A DNA stretch of 64,000 bases from Aquimarina sp. BL5 (GTDB lineage Bacteria; Bacteroidota; Bacteroidia; Flavobacteriales; Flavobacteriaceae). Below the pieces are notes generated by a model. The model ran no database searches. It saw only the letters and a program-made list of their open reading frames with translations, and was not told the DNA's origin. The position numbers and the translations under genes were made by a program. Within the stretch, counting starts at the first letter, position 1. Every line of letters begins with the position of its first letter. Below, piece after piece: positions 9,719 through 18,130 of this stretch. The DNA is taken from NCBI RefSeq assembly GCF_003443675.1, contig NZ_CP031963.1, positions 2,379,501-2,443,500 on the forward strand. Direction: 5' to 3'.

Positions 9719-10545
9719 CCGTTTTGATTTTTATATTCTCCTAAAATTTTAAGCTCTAAAGCCATGATTTTTAATATTGAAATAGCCTTCTGATAATCCT
9801 CATATTTATTAAAAGTAACATCTATAAAAAAAGAGTATTTCCAAGGCATATCGATAACAGGTAATGATTGAATTTTAGTAAGGTTTAATCTACAATCACT
9901 CATTACGTTTAATACAGTAGCTAAACTTCCTCTTTTATGATCCGTTAGAAATTTTAAGGATGCTTTATTAATTTCCTTACTATCGACGCCAGAATCCTCT
10001 TTTGTGTTCAGTATAAAGAATCTAGTACTGTTAGACTTAATTGTCTGAATCTCTTTTGCCAAAACATTCAGCTTATAAATATTAGCGGCTGTTTCTCCTG
10101 CAACTGCCGCTACGCCTTTCAGTTGTTGTTCTTTAATTCTTTTTGCTACATCCGCAGTATCTGCATCTTCCACCAACTTGATATGTGGTAGCCCTCTAAA
10201 AAACTCTTTGCATTGAAGCAATGCCATAGGATGAGAATACACTTCTTTTATATCCGAAATTTTCTGCCCACTCAAAGCCATCAAACAATGATGAATAGGT
10301 TGGAAATATTCTCCGCAAATAGTTAAATTATGCTCATCAATATATGCATAATTAGGAATAATAGACCCTGCTATGGAATTTTCTATCGCCATTACCGCAT
10401 CCGTACTTTTCTCATTCTCTAAACTACGAACAAGCTCTTGAAACGACATACATTCATCAACATCAACGTCATTACCAAAATATGCTTGTGCAACTCCATG
10501 ATGATACGATCCTTTTATTCCTTGTATAGCAACCTTCTTTCTCAA
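9715..10545 (-). CDS. pheA: prephenate dehydratase
   Basis: A 276-residue monofunctional prephenate dehydratase, converting prephenate to phenylpyruvate. The PBP-like catalytic domain (about 1-180) contains IQGIKGSYHHGVA, AIENSIAGSI and the conserved NSTRFFIL motif with the catalytic Thr-Arg-Phe at about 166-173. An ACT domain follows (about 190-270; DHKRGSLATVLNV, then LTKIQSLPV with an ESRP-like position), the usual site of phenylalanine feedback. The gene is the first enzyme gene of the operon. It is preceded by an intrinsic terminator and a Phe-rich leader peptide, so its transcription probably depends on charged tRNA-Phe. Confidence 0.96.
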   Translation of the reverse strand: MRKKVAIQGIKGSYHHGVAQAYFGNDVDVDECMSFQELVRSLENEKSTDAVMAIENSIAGSIIPNYAYIDEHNLTICGEYFQPIHHCLMALSGQKISDIKEVYSHPMALLQCKEFFRGLPHIKLVEDADTADVAKRIKEQQLKGVAAVAGETAANIYKLNVLAKEIQTIKSNSTRFFILNTKEDSGVDSKEINKASLKFLTDHKRGSLATVLNVMSDCRLNLTKIQSLPVIDMPWKYSFFIDVTFNKYEDYQKAISILKIMALELKILGEYKNQNG

Positions 10546-10565
10546 ACGTTATAAATTTTTACTTC

Positions 10566-10595
10566 AAAAAAAAATCCCGACTTTTCATCGGGATT
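10566..10595 (-). terminator. intrinsic terminator / attenuator upstream of pheA
   Basis: Read on the minus strand, AATCCCGA, a seven-base loop and TCGGGATT form an eight-pair stem that runs into a stretch of nine T. It lies between the leader peptide stop codon and the pheA start, so it would stop transcription before the structural genes. The 5' arm ATCCCG is also exactly complementary to CGGGAT inside the leader reading frame (10633-10638), giving a competing antiterminator of six pairs. This is the standard geometry of ribosome-mediated attenuation. Confidence 0.85.
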
Positions 10596-10622
10596 CTAGT
10601 TTTATAAATTTTGCTGATTTAT

Positions 10623-10700
10623 TTACATAGCGATCCCGTTCCTACTTTTAAAATAAAAGAAGAAAAAATAAAATCGGTTCCAAGTAAACAAATTGTTCAT
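10623..10700 (-). CDS. phenylalanine/tyrosine-rich leader peptide (attenuation control of the phe/tyr operon)
   Basis: A 25-codon reading frame that ends 77 bases before the pheA start codon. It encodes seven Phe and two Tyr, concentrated at residues 10-17 (FYFFFFYF), then KSRNGIAM and a UAA stop. A frame this short cannot be judged by length, but the Phe run, the following terminator and the complementary CGGGAT/ATCCCG segments together match PheL-type leaders. A ribosome stalled at the Phe codons would leave CGGGAT free to pair with the terminator 5' arm (read-through). A ribosome reaching the UAA, only eight to thirteen bases past that segment, would cover it (termination). A weak -7-like box (TAGTTTTA, 10732-10739) is about 30 bases upstream. 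Confidence 0.85.
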   Translation of the reverse strand: MNNLFTWNRFYFFFFYFKSRNGIAM

Positions 10701-10893
10701 TGTTGTTTCTTTATTACGCTGCTAAAGTAGCTAAAACTATAACTATAGAAAATAAATTTTCGTTTTTTTCATCGATTCTTACCTATTATCATTAAATATC
10801 AAATTTTTAATTAGAATCAATGAAATATTTTAAATAAATAATCCAATATAATAAGAATCTTCTATGTTTTAGACCACTAACAAACGTTAGTAA

Positions 10894-12081
10894 TCAAATT
10901 ACTCCCAGTTCTTTACCTACTTTAGTAAATGCTTTTACCGCTTTTTCAAGATGCTCACGGTCATGTCCTGCTGATAATTGCACTCTGATTCGTGCTTTTC
11001 CTTTTGGTACTACTGGATAAAAGAATCCAATTACATAAATACCTTCATCTAACAACTTAGCAGCAAATTCTTGCGCTAGTGTTGCTTCATATAACATAAC
11101 CGGAACGATTGGATGATCTCCTGGTACGATATCAAATCCTGCAGCGGTCATTTCTGACCTGAAATACTTAGTATTGTCTTCTAATTTATCTCTAAGTGTT
11201 GTAGATGAACTAAGCAAATCTAATACCTTAATAGATGCTCCCACTATTGATGGAGCAACTGTATTAGAGAATAAATAAGGTCTAGAGCGTTGTCTTAGCA
11301 TCTCTACAATTTCTTTTCTAGCTGCTGTAAATCCACCAGAAGCTCCTCCAAGTGCTTTACCATATGTTCCCGTGATAATATCTATTCTGCCCATAACATC
11401 GCGATATTCATGAGTTCCGCGACCAGTTTTACCTAGAAAACCTGTAGAATGACATTCGTCTATCATTACCATTGCTTCATACGCATCTGCTAAATCACAA
11501 ATCTTATCTAATTGCGCAATCGTCCCATCCATAGAAAAAGAACCATCGGTTACAATCAATATCCTTCTTGATCCTTTAGCAGATTGAAGTTGTTTTTCAA
11601 GATCTACCATATTATTATGCTCATATCTAAAACGTTTTGCTTTACACAAACGAATTCCGTCAATAATAGATGCATGATTTAGAGAATCTGAAATAATAGC
11701 ATCTTCTGCGGTAAGAATTGGCTCAAAAAGACCTCCATTCGCATCAAAAGCCGCCGCATATAGAATACAATCTTCCATCCCTAAAAACTCTGCAGTCTTA
11801 CGCTCTAATTCTTTATGAATATCCTGAGTACCACAAATAAATCGTACAGAAGATAATCCATACCCATGAGAATCAATTGCATCTTTTCCTGCTTTAATAA
11901 CATCAGGATGGGACGAAAGACCTAAATAATTATTGGCACAAAAATTCAATACATGTTTTGTATTCGTAGTATCTATCTCTGCTCCTTGGGGAGTTGTGAT
12001 TATTCTTTCGGATTTAAACAATCCGGCAGATTTAATCTCTTCTATTTCTTTTTGTAAGTTGTCTTTTATATTTGAAAACAT
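10894..12081 (-). CDS. kbl: glycine C-acetyltransferase (2-amino-3-ketobutyrate CoA ligase)
   Basis: A 395-residue PLP enzyme of the alpha-oxoamine synthase family that cleaves 2-amino-3-oxobutyrate with CoA into glycine and acetyl-CoA. Visible features are [16 protein letters not shown] near residue 47, [21 protein letters not shown] and the PLP-lysine region [13 protein letters not shown] at about 238-250. The length matches E. coli Kbl (398). It lies 49 bases downstream of the threonine dehydrogenase gene, so the two form the threonine-to-glycine degradation unit. A weak six-pair hairpin without a T run (10876-10891) follows the stop codon. Confidence 0.96.
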   Translation of the reverse strand: MFSNIKDNLQKEIEEIKSAGLFKSERIITTPQGAEIDTTNTKHVLNFCANNYLGLSSHPDVIKAGKDAIDSHGYGLSSVRFICGTQDIHKELERKTAEFLGMEDCILYAAAFDANGGLFEPILTAEDAIISDSLNHASIIDGIRLCKAKRFRYEHNNMVDLEKQLQSAKGSRRILIVTDGSFSMDGTIAQLDKICDLADAYEAMVMIDECHSTGFLGKTGRGTHEYRDVMGRIDIITGTYGKALGGASGGFTAARKEIVEMLRQRSRPYLFSNTVAPSIVGASIKVLDLLSSSTTLRDKLEDNTKYFRSEMTAAGFDIVPGDHPIVPVMLYEATLAQEFAAKLLDEGIYVIGFFYPVVPKGKARIRVQLSAGHDREHLEKAVKAFTKVGKELGVI

Positions 12082-12130
12082 GATAGTATTCTTTATTTTT
12101 AGTATTTATAAGCTAGCAAGAAAAGAAAAA

Positions 12131-13105
12131 TTAAAACATTAAAATCTCCTTATTTTGTGAACCTTTTTTATATCTCTCTTGTAATTTTTGGATCATTATC
12201 TCCGTAATATCTTTCAGATTAAACTTCGATTGCCATCTCCAATCTTTTACCGCAGACGCATCATCAATTGATTTTGGCCATCTCGAAGCTATTTCTTGTC
12301 TAAAATCTGGTTTATAATTTACTTTAAAATCAGGATATAATTTACGAATTTCATCTACAACTTCTCCAGGAGAAAAGCTAATTCCTGCAATATTATAAGA
12401 GGTTCTTACGGTTATACTTTCCTTTGGCGCTTCCATTAGTTCTATAGTAGCTCTTATCGCATCATCCATAAAAATCATCGGAAGTGTTGCTTCTTCTTTC
12501 AAGAAGCAATTAAATTTTTCTTTTAATACTGCTTTATGGTAAATATCTACAGCATAATCCGTCGTTCCTCCTCCAGGTAGTGATTGATACCCAATAACTC
12601 CGGGATATCGAATAGATCTAACATCTAAACCATATCTAAGAAAATAGTACTGCGCCCAATTTTCTCCGGCAGCTTTACTTATACCATATACTGTAGCTGG
12701 GTTAAGATATGCATTATCTGGTGTGTTATCCAAAGGTGCACCTTCACCAAAAACTGCAATGGAACTTGGAAAAAACACTTTATCAATATTATTATTCCTA
12801 GACACTTCCAACACATTAAACAAGGTTTTCATATTAATGTCCCAAGTTGTTAATGGAGTTTCTTCACCTTTCGCTGATAAAATGGCCGCCAAATGATATA
12901 TTTGGGTTATCCCATATCTTTCTACAACTTCCTGAATTCTATTCCTATCCGTGGCGTCTATAACTTCAAATATACCCTTATGATTATCATTCTCTTTAAG
13001 ATCTGAAGCTATTACATTCTCTATTGTATATTTCTTCCTAAGTTCCGTAGTCAACACAGAACCCAGTTGACCATTTGCACCAATTACTAAAATTTTTGTA
13101 TCCAT
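12131..13105 (-). CDS. tdh: L-threonine 3-dehydrogenase, SDR/epimerase type
   Basis: A 324-residue extended SDR protein oxidising L-threonine to 2-amino-3-oxobutyrate with NAD. The Rossmann motif GANGQLGS starts at residue 9 from the chosen ATG (13105). The catalytic pair is in TVYGISKAAGENW (Tyr-x3-Lys), and RYPGVIGYQSLPGGGTTDYA is characteristic of the epimerase-like threonine dehydrogenases known from Flavobacterium. The frame is open up to an ATG at 13132, but those nine extra residues precede the first beta strand and are probably not translated. It is transcribed with kbl and diverges from an Lrp-type regulator. Confidence 0.92.
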   Translation of the reverse strand: MDTKILVIGANGQLGSVLTTELRKKYTIENVIASDLKENDNHKGIFEVIDATDRNRIQEVVERYGITQIYHLAAILSAKGEETPLTTWDINMKTLFNVLEVSRNNNIDKVFFPSSIAVFGEGAPLDNTPDNAYLNPATVYGISKAAGENWAQYYFLRYGLDVRSIRYPGVIGYQSLPGGGTTDYAVDIYHKAVLKEKFNCFLKEEATLPMIFMDDAIRATIELMEAPKESITVRTSYNIAGISFSPGEVVDEIRKLYPDFKVNYKPDFRQEIASRWPKSIDDASAVKDWRWQSKFNLKDITEIMIQKLQERYKKGSQNKEILMF

Positions 13106-13290
13106 CTTCATTCTTAAAATTTTAACACTCATTAAGCATTATTCACTTACTAAAGTAATAATAGCAACTTTTATATCCGATTTTTACAAAAAACTAAGTA
13201 ATAATTCCTTTATATTCAAATAATAGAAGCTATATTTACTTTTACAATAAGTTCAATCACTATTTTAAAGTAATTTTTTATCACTAATAA

Positions 13291-13752
13291 ATGGAACAAT
13301 TAGATCAAACTGATACTACAATTCTTAGGATTCTTCAGAGAGATTCTAAAAAAACAGCCAAAGAAATTGCCACAATTCTCAATCTAACACCATCTCCTGT
13401 TTATGAAAGAGTTAGACGGTTAGAAAAACACGGCTTTATCAAAAAATATGTAGCAATCCTTGATAAGAAGCTAATCGACAGATCAATAACTACTATTTGT
13501 CAGGTTTCTATGAGATATCACAATGAAGCTTTTATTGAGAAATTCGAAGAGCAGATTCAGAATTTAGACGAAGTTCAGGAATGCTATCATATGGCTGGAC
13601 AAGTAGATTTTATCTTAAAAATCCATACCAAAAGCCTGGAAGAGTATCACGATTTTGTAAAGACAAAGCTTTCTAAAATTGAAAATATTGGAGTTTTAAA
13701 CAGTACGTTTGTTTTAAAAGAAATAAAACATTCTTCTGAGTTTTATATTTGA
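13291..13752 (+). CDS. Lrp/AsnC family transcriptional regulator
   Basis: A 153-residue regulator with an N-terminal winged helix-turn-helix (about 5-60; LDQTDTTILRILQRDSKKT, then LTPSPVYERVRRLEKHGFI) and a C-terminal RAM/AsnC ligand-binding domain (about 70-145). Proteins of this family sense amino acids and often control adjacent divergent genes. It diverges from tdh-kbl across a 185-base spacer, so control of threonine degradation is the natural inference. No clear operator dyad could be picked out by eye in the spacer. Confidence 0.93.
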   Translation: MEQLDQTDTTILRILQRDSKKTAKEIATILNLTPSPVYERVRRLEKHGFIKKYVAILDKKLIDRSITTICQVSMRYHNEAFIEKFEEQIQNLDEVQECYHMAGQVDFILKIHTKSLEEYHDFVKTKLSKIENIGVLNSTFVLKEIKHSSEFYI

Positions 13753-13824
13753 TCAAAACATAAATATCACTAAAACCCGTTAGCATGGGAAACTTTATTG
13801 TCTATTTTTGATAAAAATTATTTC

Positions 13825-14718
13825 ATGTCGATTTCAGTTTCGAATATTTCCAAGATATATGATCAACAAAATGCTTTGAAAGAAGTTTCTTTTGAAGTAA
13901 ATGAAGGAGAAATTGTTGGTTTTTTAGGCCCTAATGGTGCCGGTAAGTCTACAATGATGAAAATCCTAACTACATATTTGGATCCTTCAGAAGGAAAAGC
14001 GTTGGTAAATGGTTTTGATATAAACACACAACCAATTGATGTACAGAGTAGTGTAGGTTATCTTCCTGAACACAATCCGTTGTATTTGGAAATGTACATA
14101 AGAGAATATTTATCGTTTAATGCTCAGGTTTACAAAATTTCAAAATCTAGAATAGAAGAAGTCATTAAACTAACTGGTCTAACACCAGAATCAAACAAAA
14201 AAATAGGCCAATTATCTAAAGGGTATCGTCAAAGGGTTGGGTTAGCTTGCGCATTATTACATGATCCAAAAGTTTTAATACTTGATGAACCTACAACAGG
14301 TCTTGATCCTAATCAATTGGTGGAGATTAGAGAACTAATTAAATCCGTCGGAAAGGAAAAAACCGTTTTCCTTTCTACACATATCATGCAAGAAGTAGAA
14401 GCCATGTGTGATCGAGTTATTATAATTGATCAAGGGGTAATAGTAGCTGATAAAAACTTAAATGAAATGATGGATCAAACGGATCAGATTATTGAGGTGG
14501 AGTTTGACTATCGAGTTGAGGAAGCTTTCTTACTAAAACTTGACCACATAAAAAATGTTAAGAACATTCATGGATTTGCTTATCAACTCATATTTGATAC
14601 AACAACAGATATGCGCTCTGTAGTCTTTGATTTTGCACATGATAATGAATTGAAAATTCTTCAACTTTCAAGAAAAAACAAAGATTTAGAGAGCTTATTT
14701 AGAGAACTAACTAAATAA
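13825..14718 (+). CDS. gldA: gliding motility ABC transporter ATP-binding protein GldA
   Basis: A 297-residue ABC ATPase. Walker A GPNGAGKST is at 35-43, the signature is LSKGYRQRVGLA, and Walker B with the following Glu is VLILDEPTTGLDP, with the H-loop in FLSTHIMQEVE. Sequence and length fit GldA, the ATPase partner of GldF and GldG in flavobacterial gliding. I chose the ATG at 13825 rather than the upstream one at 13798 because MSISVSNISKIY matches the usual GldA start and the nine-residue extension is unlike the family. GldF and GldG are not in the window, which is common because gldA is often unlinked. A hairpin terminator follows. Confidence 0.88.
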   Translation: MSISVSNISKIYDQQNALKEVSFEVNEGEIVGFLGPNGAGKSTMMKILTTYLDPSEGKALVNGFDINTQPIDVQSSVGYLPEHNPLYLEMYIREYLSFNAQVYKISKSRIEEVIKLTGLTPESNKKIGQLSKGYRQRVGLACALLHDPKVLILDEPTTGLDPNQLVEIRELIKSVGKEKTVFLSTHIMQEVEAMCDRVIIIDQGVIVADKNLNEMMDQTDQIIEVEFDYRVEEAFLLKLDHIKNVKNIHGFAYQLIFDTTTDMRSVVFDFAHDNELKILQLSRKNKDLESLFRELTK

Positions 14719-14755
14719 TGCTTTTAGAGTAAAGCTAAAAGGCATTTTCAAAGTT
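14717..14755. terminator. hairpin terminator between convergent gldA and response regulator gene
   Basis: AATGC followed by TTTTAG pairs with CTAAAAGGCATT across a seven-base loop, with one bulged G, and a short T run follows on the plus strand. The element overlaps the 3' end of the convergent response regulator gene and could act in both directions. Confidence 0.6.
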
Positions 14756-15139
14756 GTACAAAACTTCCTTTAATTTTGCGACGGATATAGGTTTTACGAT
14801 GTAATCACTAACTCCATCAAAGGACTTAGCCCTTAATACGTCTTCTGGATCAACAGATGAAGAAACTACATAAATAAGTATTTCCTTCTCACAAGGTATT
14901 TTAACAAACTCATCCAGAAACTGCCACCCATCCAATATCGGCATATTTAAATCCAACAAAATAACATCTGGCAATTTTTCTTTTGCAGAAATAATTGCTC
15001 TCAAATTATTTAATGCGTCCTGGCCATTTTTAAAAACCATAATTCCTTCACAAAAGTTAATCAATTGCATAACTTTTTTGATTCCAAAAACAAAAATGGG
15101 ATCGTCATCTATAACGCAAGCGATATCAATTCTTTTCAT
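14735..15139 (-). CDS. single-domain response regulator
   Basis: A 134-residue CheY-like receiver domain without an output domain. The acidic pocket DDD is at 11-13, the phosphoacceptor Asp63 is in LLDLNMPILDGW, and the conserved Lys is in YIVKPIS near residue 118. Its start overlaps the end of the PAS histidine kinase gene by 14 bases, so kinase and receiver are cotranscribed and probably a cognate pair. This stand-alone receiver type often passes phosphate or acts by protein contact rather than by binding DNA. The output is unknown. Confidence 0.92.
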   Translation of the reverse strand: MKRIDIACVIDDDPIFVFGIKKVMQLINFCEGIMVFKNGQDALNNLRAIISAKEKLPDVILLDLNMPILDGWQFLDEFVKIPCEKEILIYVVSSSVDPEDVLRAKSFDGVSDYIVKPISVAKLKEVLYNFENAF

Positions 15140-17051
15140 ACTTCATATAAATTTTAAAAGTCGTTCCTTTATTAACTATACTAGTCACTTCTATTTTACC
15201 CCCAATTGCCTCTACTTGATTTTTAGTAATAAACAACCCAATTCCTCTAGCATTCTGGACATTAGGATGAAATGTTTTATACATACCAAATAATTTAGAC
15301 CTATGCTTGTTCAAATCGATGCCTAGTCCATTATCTTCTATAGACAATACTACATAACTATTATTTTTAATTGCACTAAGGGTAATATGGTTTTTTCGTT
15401 TCTTTGATCTATACTTTATACCATTTGTTATAAAGTTAAGTAATATACTATCTAAATAAGCCGGAACAGCCAATACATCTAGATCATTACTAACTAAATT
15501 ATTAATTTCTACTTTAGCCTCCAGTGCTATAGCAGAAACTCCTCTTATTACTTCATCAATAACATCTTTTAACCCTATTGAAACCAAGCTTTTATCTAAA
15601 GAAGTATTAATTAAGACTACTTCATTTAGATGAGCTATAGTATCAGAAAGATTAATCGAAGCTGTTTTAAAAAGTTTAATAATTTCATTATCCTCTATTT
15701 CTGGATTCTCCTGTAAGAATAAGTCTAATAGCATTTCGAAATTCCCAGAATGGGATTTAAGGTTATGCGAAACGATATGAGCAAAGTTTTTCAATCTTCT
15801 ATTCTGATCTTCAGCTATTTTTAATAATGATTTTAATTCCTTTTCTCTTTTAATTTCTGTAATATCCGAAGTATGAATTACTAATCCTCCAATCTTATTT
15901 TCATTAGAATACCAGGGACAAAGTTCCCAAGATAACCATTGTGCGGTTCCATCTTTTCTTTCGATACATTCTTCTTCATTTTTAATAGTTTCTCCTTCAA
16001 AACATTTTTGGTAATTAAATTTCCATTTTTTTGCTATTTCAGGTAGCACTTCAAAATGTGATTTCCCGATAATATTTTTATTTTTAATATTATAAACCTC
16101 GAACCATTTTTTTGAAGCTGCCAAATAATTCATGTTTGTATCAAACATAGCAATAGCACTTGGCGTTTGCTCTATAAAAAGTCTATTTCTCTCAAAATCT
16201 TTTTTCTTTTTGGTTATTTCCTGATGCGATCCTAACACCCATTCTGGGATCCCTTCTTGATGCCAACTAACAACTTTACCTTTAGTCAACACCCAAACAT
16301 AGTCTCCATTTTTATGTTTCATCCTTACTTCACATTCATAAATGGATGTTTTTCCTTCAAAATGTTCTTGCAAACGCAAATTAGACTTCTTAACATCCTC
16401 AGGATGTGCATATTTAAACCAAGTATCTATAGAAATCGGCTCTAACTCAGAAAGAGAATACCCAATAATCCCTGCCCATCTTTCGCCAAAAATTGTTTCT
16501 CCCGTTTGTGCATTCCACTGCCAAGTGCCCAAATCTGTGCCATCGATTATATGTTCATAAAGAGCCGACCGAAGCCTAATTTCTTCTTCGTGATTTTTAA
16601 TATCCGTGATGTCGGTATGGGCACCTAACATTTTAATCGGTTTTCCCTTATCATCACGTATCATGACACCTCTGCATCTAACCCATACTGTGTGCCCTAG
16701 TTTGTGTCTAAATCTAACTATTTGATCATAAGGACAAGAAGGATCTTTAGCATGACTAGCAAAATTGGCATATACTTTTTTTAAATCTTCCTTAAAAATG
16801 ATATTTTGATATGAATCCACTGTATGCGGCATTTTTTCAGGATCGTAACCAAAAGTAGTCCAATACTTGGAATTCATCCACACATTTTCAGGATCTAATA
16901 GATCCCAAAACCATAGCCCGTCAAGCACTCCTTGTTGTATAAAATCGAATATAGAATCATCTTTTTTGATGAGATCATATAACTCCTTCTTTAAATAATT
17001 TTCTCTATCACTTGAAATAGATTTTAATTCTATATTTTCTTGTTCTTTCAT
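15126..17051 (-). CDS. multi-PAS sensor histidine kinase
   Basis: A 641-residue soluble kinase with no signal peptide or membrane segment. Three PAS domains, each followed by a PAC-like segment, are visible at about 30-155, 160-285 and 290-405. A histidine-kinase dimerisation helix follows with the phosphoacceptor in HIVSHNLKSHSGN (about residue 430), then a HATPase domain with NFITNGIKY (N box), IEDNGLGIDL (G1) and RGIGLFITK (G2). Three PAS domains in a cytoplasmic kinase point to an internal cue such as redox state, light or a small ligand; which one cannot be read. It overlaps the response regulator gene by 14 bases. Confidence 0.93.
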   Translation of the reverse strand: MKEQENIELKSISSDRENYLKKELYDLIKKDDSIFDFIQQGVLDGLWFWDLLDPENVWMNSKYWTTFGYDPEKMPHTVDSYQNIIFKEDLKKVYANFASHAKDPSCPYDQIVRFRHKLGHTVWVRCRGVMIRDDKGKPIKMLGAHTDITDIKNHEEEIRLRSALYEHIIDGTDLGTWQWNAQTGETIFGERWAGIIGYSLSELEPISIDTWFKYAHPEDVKKSNLRLQEHFEGKTSIYECEVRMKHKNGDYVWVLTKGKVVSWHQEGIPEWVLGSHQEITKKKKDFERNRLFIEQTPSAIAMFDTNMNYLAASKKWFEVYNIKNKNIIGKSHFEVLPEIAKKWKFNYQKCFEGETIKNEEECIERKDGTAQWLSWELCPWYSNENKIGGLVIHTSDITEIKREKELKSLLKIAEDQNRRLKNFAHIVSHNLKSHSGNFEMLLDLFLQENPEIEDNEIIKLFKTASINLSDTIAHLNEVVLINTSLDKSLVSIGLKDVIDEVIRGVSAIALEAKVEINNLVSNDLDVLAVPAYLDSILLNFITNGIKYRSKKRKNHITLSAIKNNSYVVLSIEDNGLGIDLNKHRSKLFGMYKTFHPNVQNARGIGLFITKNQVEAIGGKIEVTSIVNKGTTFKIYMKYEKN

Positions 17052-17380
17052 AGTGTAATTCCTTAGATTTTATAATGGGGGGGTATTCTATTAGAAGGGT
17101 TACTTCAATTTATGAATTATTAACCACATTACTAAACAATAAAGACGCAATAATTTTACGGTATTAATGTATATTTCTTTTTAAAAAAATATCTAAAAAA
17201 CTATACTAATCGAAACAAAAAAACAACGTAACCCCTTTAAAATATATAGATGAGAGAAATCTAACAATGTTAATAACATCAAAGAAAACCTTGAAAAACA
17301 AAATAATTACCTGAACAAAGAAAGCTCAATTCATTTTAAAAAAACAGAGAATATTCCCTTTACTAAAATAAAAATATAGT
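17052..17380. other. 329-base intergenic region, promoter side of the PAS kinase gene
   Basis: No convincing gene is seen. The region is AT-rich, has a run of seven G close to the kinase start (about 17075-17081) and a 13-base perfect dyad ATGTTA-A-TAACAT at 17267-17279. It separates the 5' end of the kinase gene from the 3' end of the GIN-domain gene, both leftward, so it should hold the kinase promoter. No exact TAnnTTTG box was found by eye. Confidence 0.5.
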
Positions 17381-18130
17381 TTATTGAAATATCAATCTAC
17401 CAGTAAAAAACTCTTCAACCTCTATTATTGAAGGTCTATTTACCGAAATAACATCTCCAGTACTTAGTATCTCTCCTTTAATCGATTGTTGAGGGTTCAC
17501 AATTATCTTATTTGTTCCTCTATGCAAAATACCCACATTTTCCGCTATAAGACTAGCTCCTTCGAATCTTCCGGTACCTGAAAAGAAACCAACATAAAGA
17601 TCTTCCACTCTCCCTTTGATAAAAAACGATGCAATATTATTCCCTACTACATCTAATTCTTCAACATCTAACTGCATAGTAAAAGTACCGGTAATATTAC
17701 CCGCGTTATCTTCGTTAAAATCCTCCGATAACAATCGCAAAGAAGGAAATCTTAAAATTCCATCTGAAGAAATATCAAACTGTGTTGCACTTCTGATTTC
17801 TGTAATATTAGGTGCCGTAACAAAAATTTTAGTTTGGTTAAAGTCTCTTACAAAATTACAATCATTGGTATTGCTCAAAATCAAACGACCTCCTTCTACT
17901 ATGGCAGAAACCTCATTCAGCAAGTTATCTCCAGTTTCTATAATCACAGAAGTTGTTTCCCCTTCTTTTAAGATTAATTCAACACCTGGATTCACTAAAA
18001 TTCTTGTGAAATCAGCAACCTCAACTTCTTGTGTTATAATATCTCCTGTTCTTTGAAAACAGTCTAAAGCGTTTTCCGTATCGCAAGCGATTACTAAAAA
18101 CATTGACACTATAAGGGCTATTCTTTTCAT
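17381..18130 (-). CDS. head GIN domain lipoprotein (DUF2807)
   Basis: A 249-residue exported protein with a lipobox near its N-terminus (FLVIACDTEN, Cys16), so probably a lipoprotein. The rest is a beta-rich putative auto-transporter adhesin, head GIN domain (about 35-230), with the typical start FTRILVNPGVELILKEG and short repeated beta strands such as LDVEELDVVGNN and VEDLYVGFFSGTG. The family is common in Bacteroidota and its function is not established. Its start codon overlaps the stop codon of the PagL-like gene by four bases, indicating coupled translation. Confidence 0.85.
   Translation of the reverse strand: MKRIALIVSMFLVIACDTENALDCFQRTGDIITQEVEVADFTRILVNPGVELILKEGETTSVIIETGDNLLNEVSAIVEGGRLILSNTNDCNFVRDFNQTKIFVTAPNITEIRSATQFDISSDGILRFPSLRLLSEDFNEDNAGNITGTFTMQLDVEELDVVGNNIASFFIKGRVEDLYVGFFSGTGRFEGASLIAENVGILHRGTNKIIVNPQQSIKGEILSTGDVISVNRPSIIEVEEFFTGRLIFQ

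Noticed and set aside
13798..13825. Upstream ATG of gldA
   Set aside because: The nine extra residues are not like GldA N-termini and the downstream ATG gives the canonical start.
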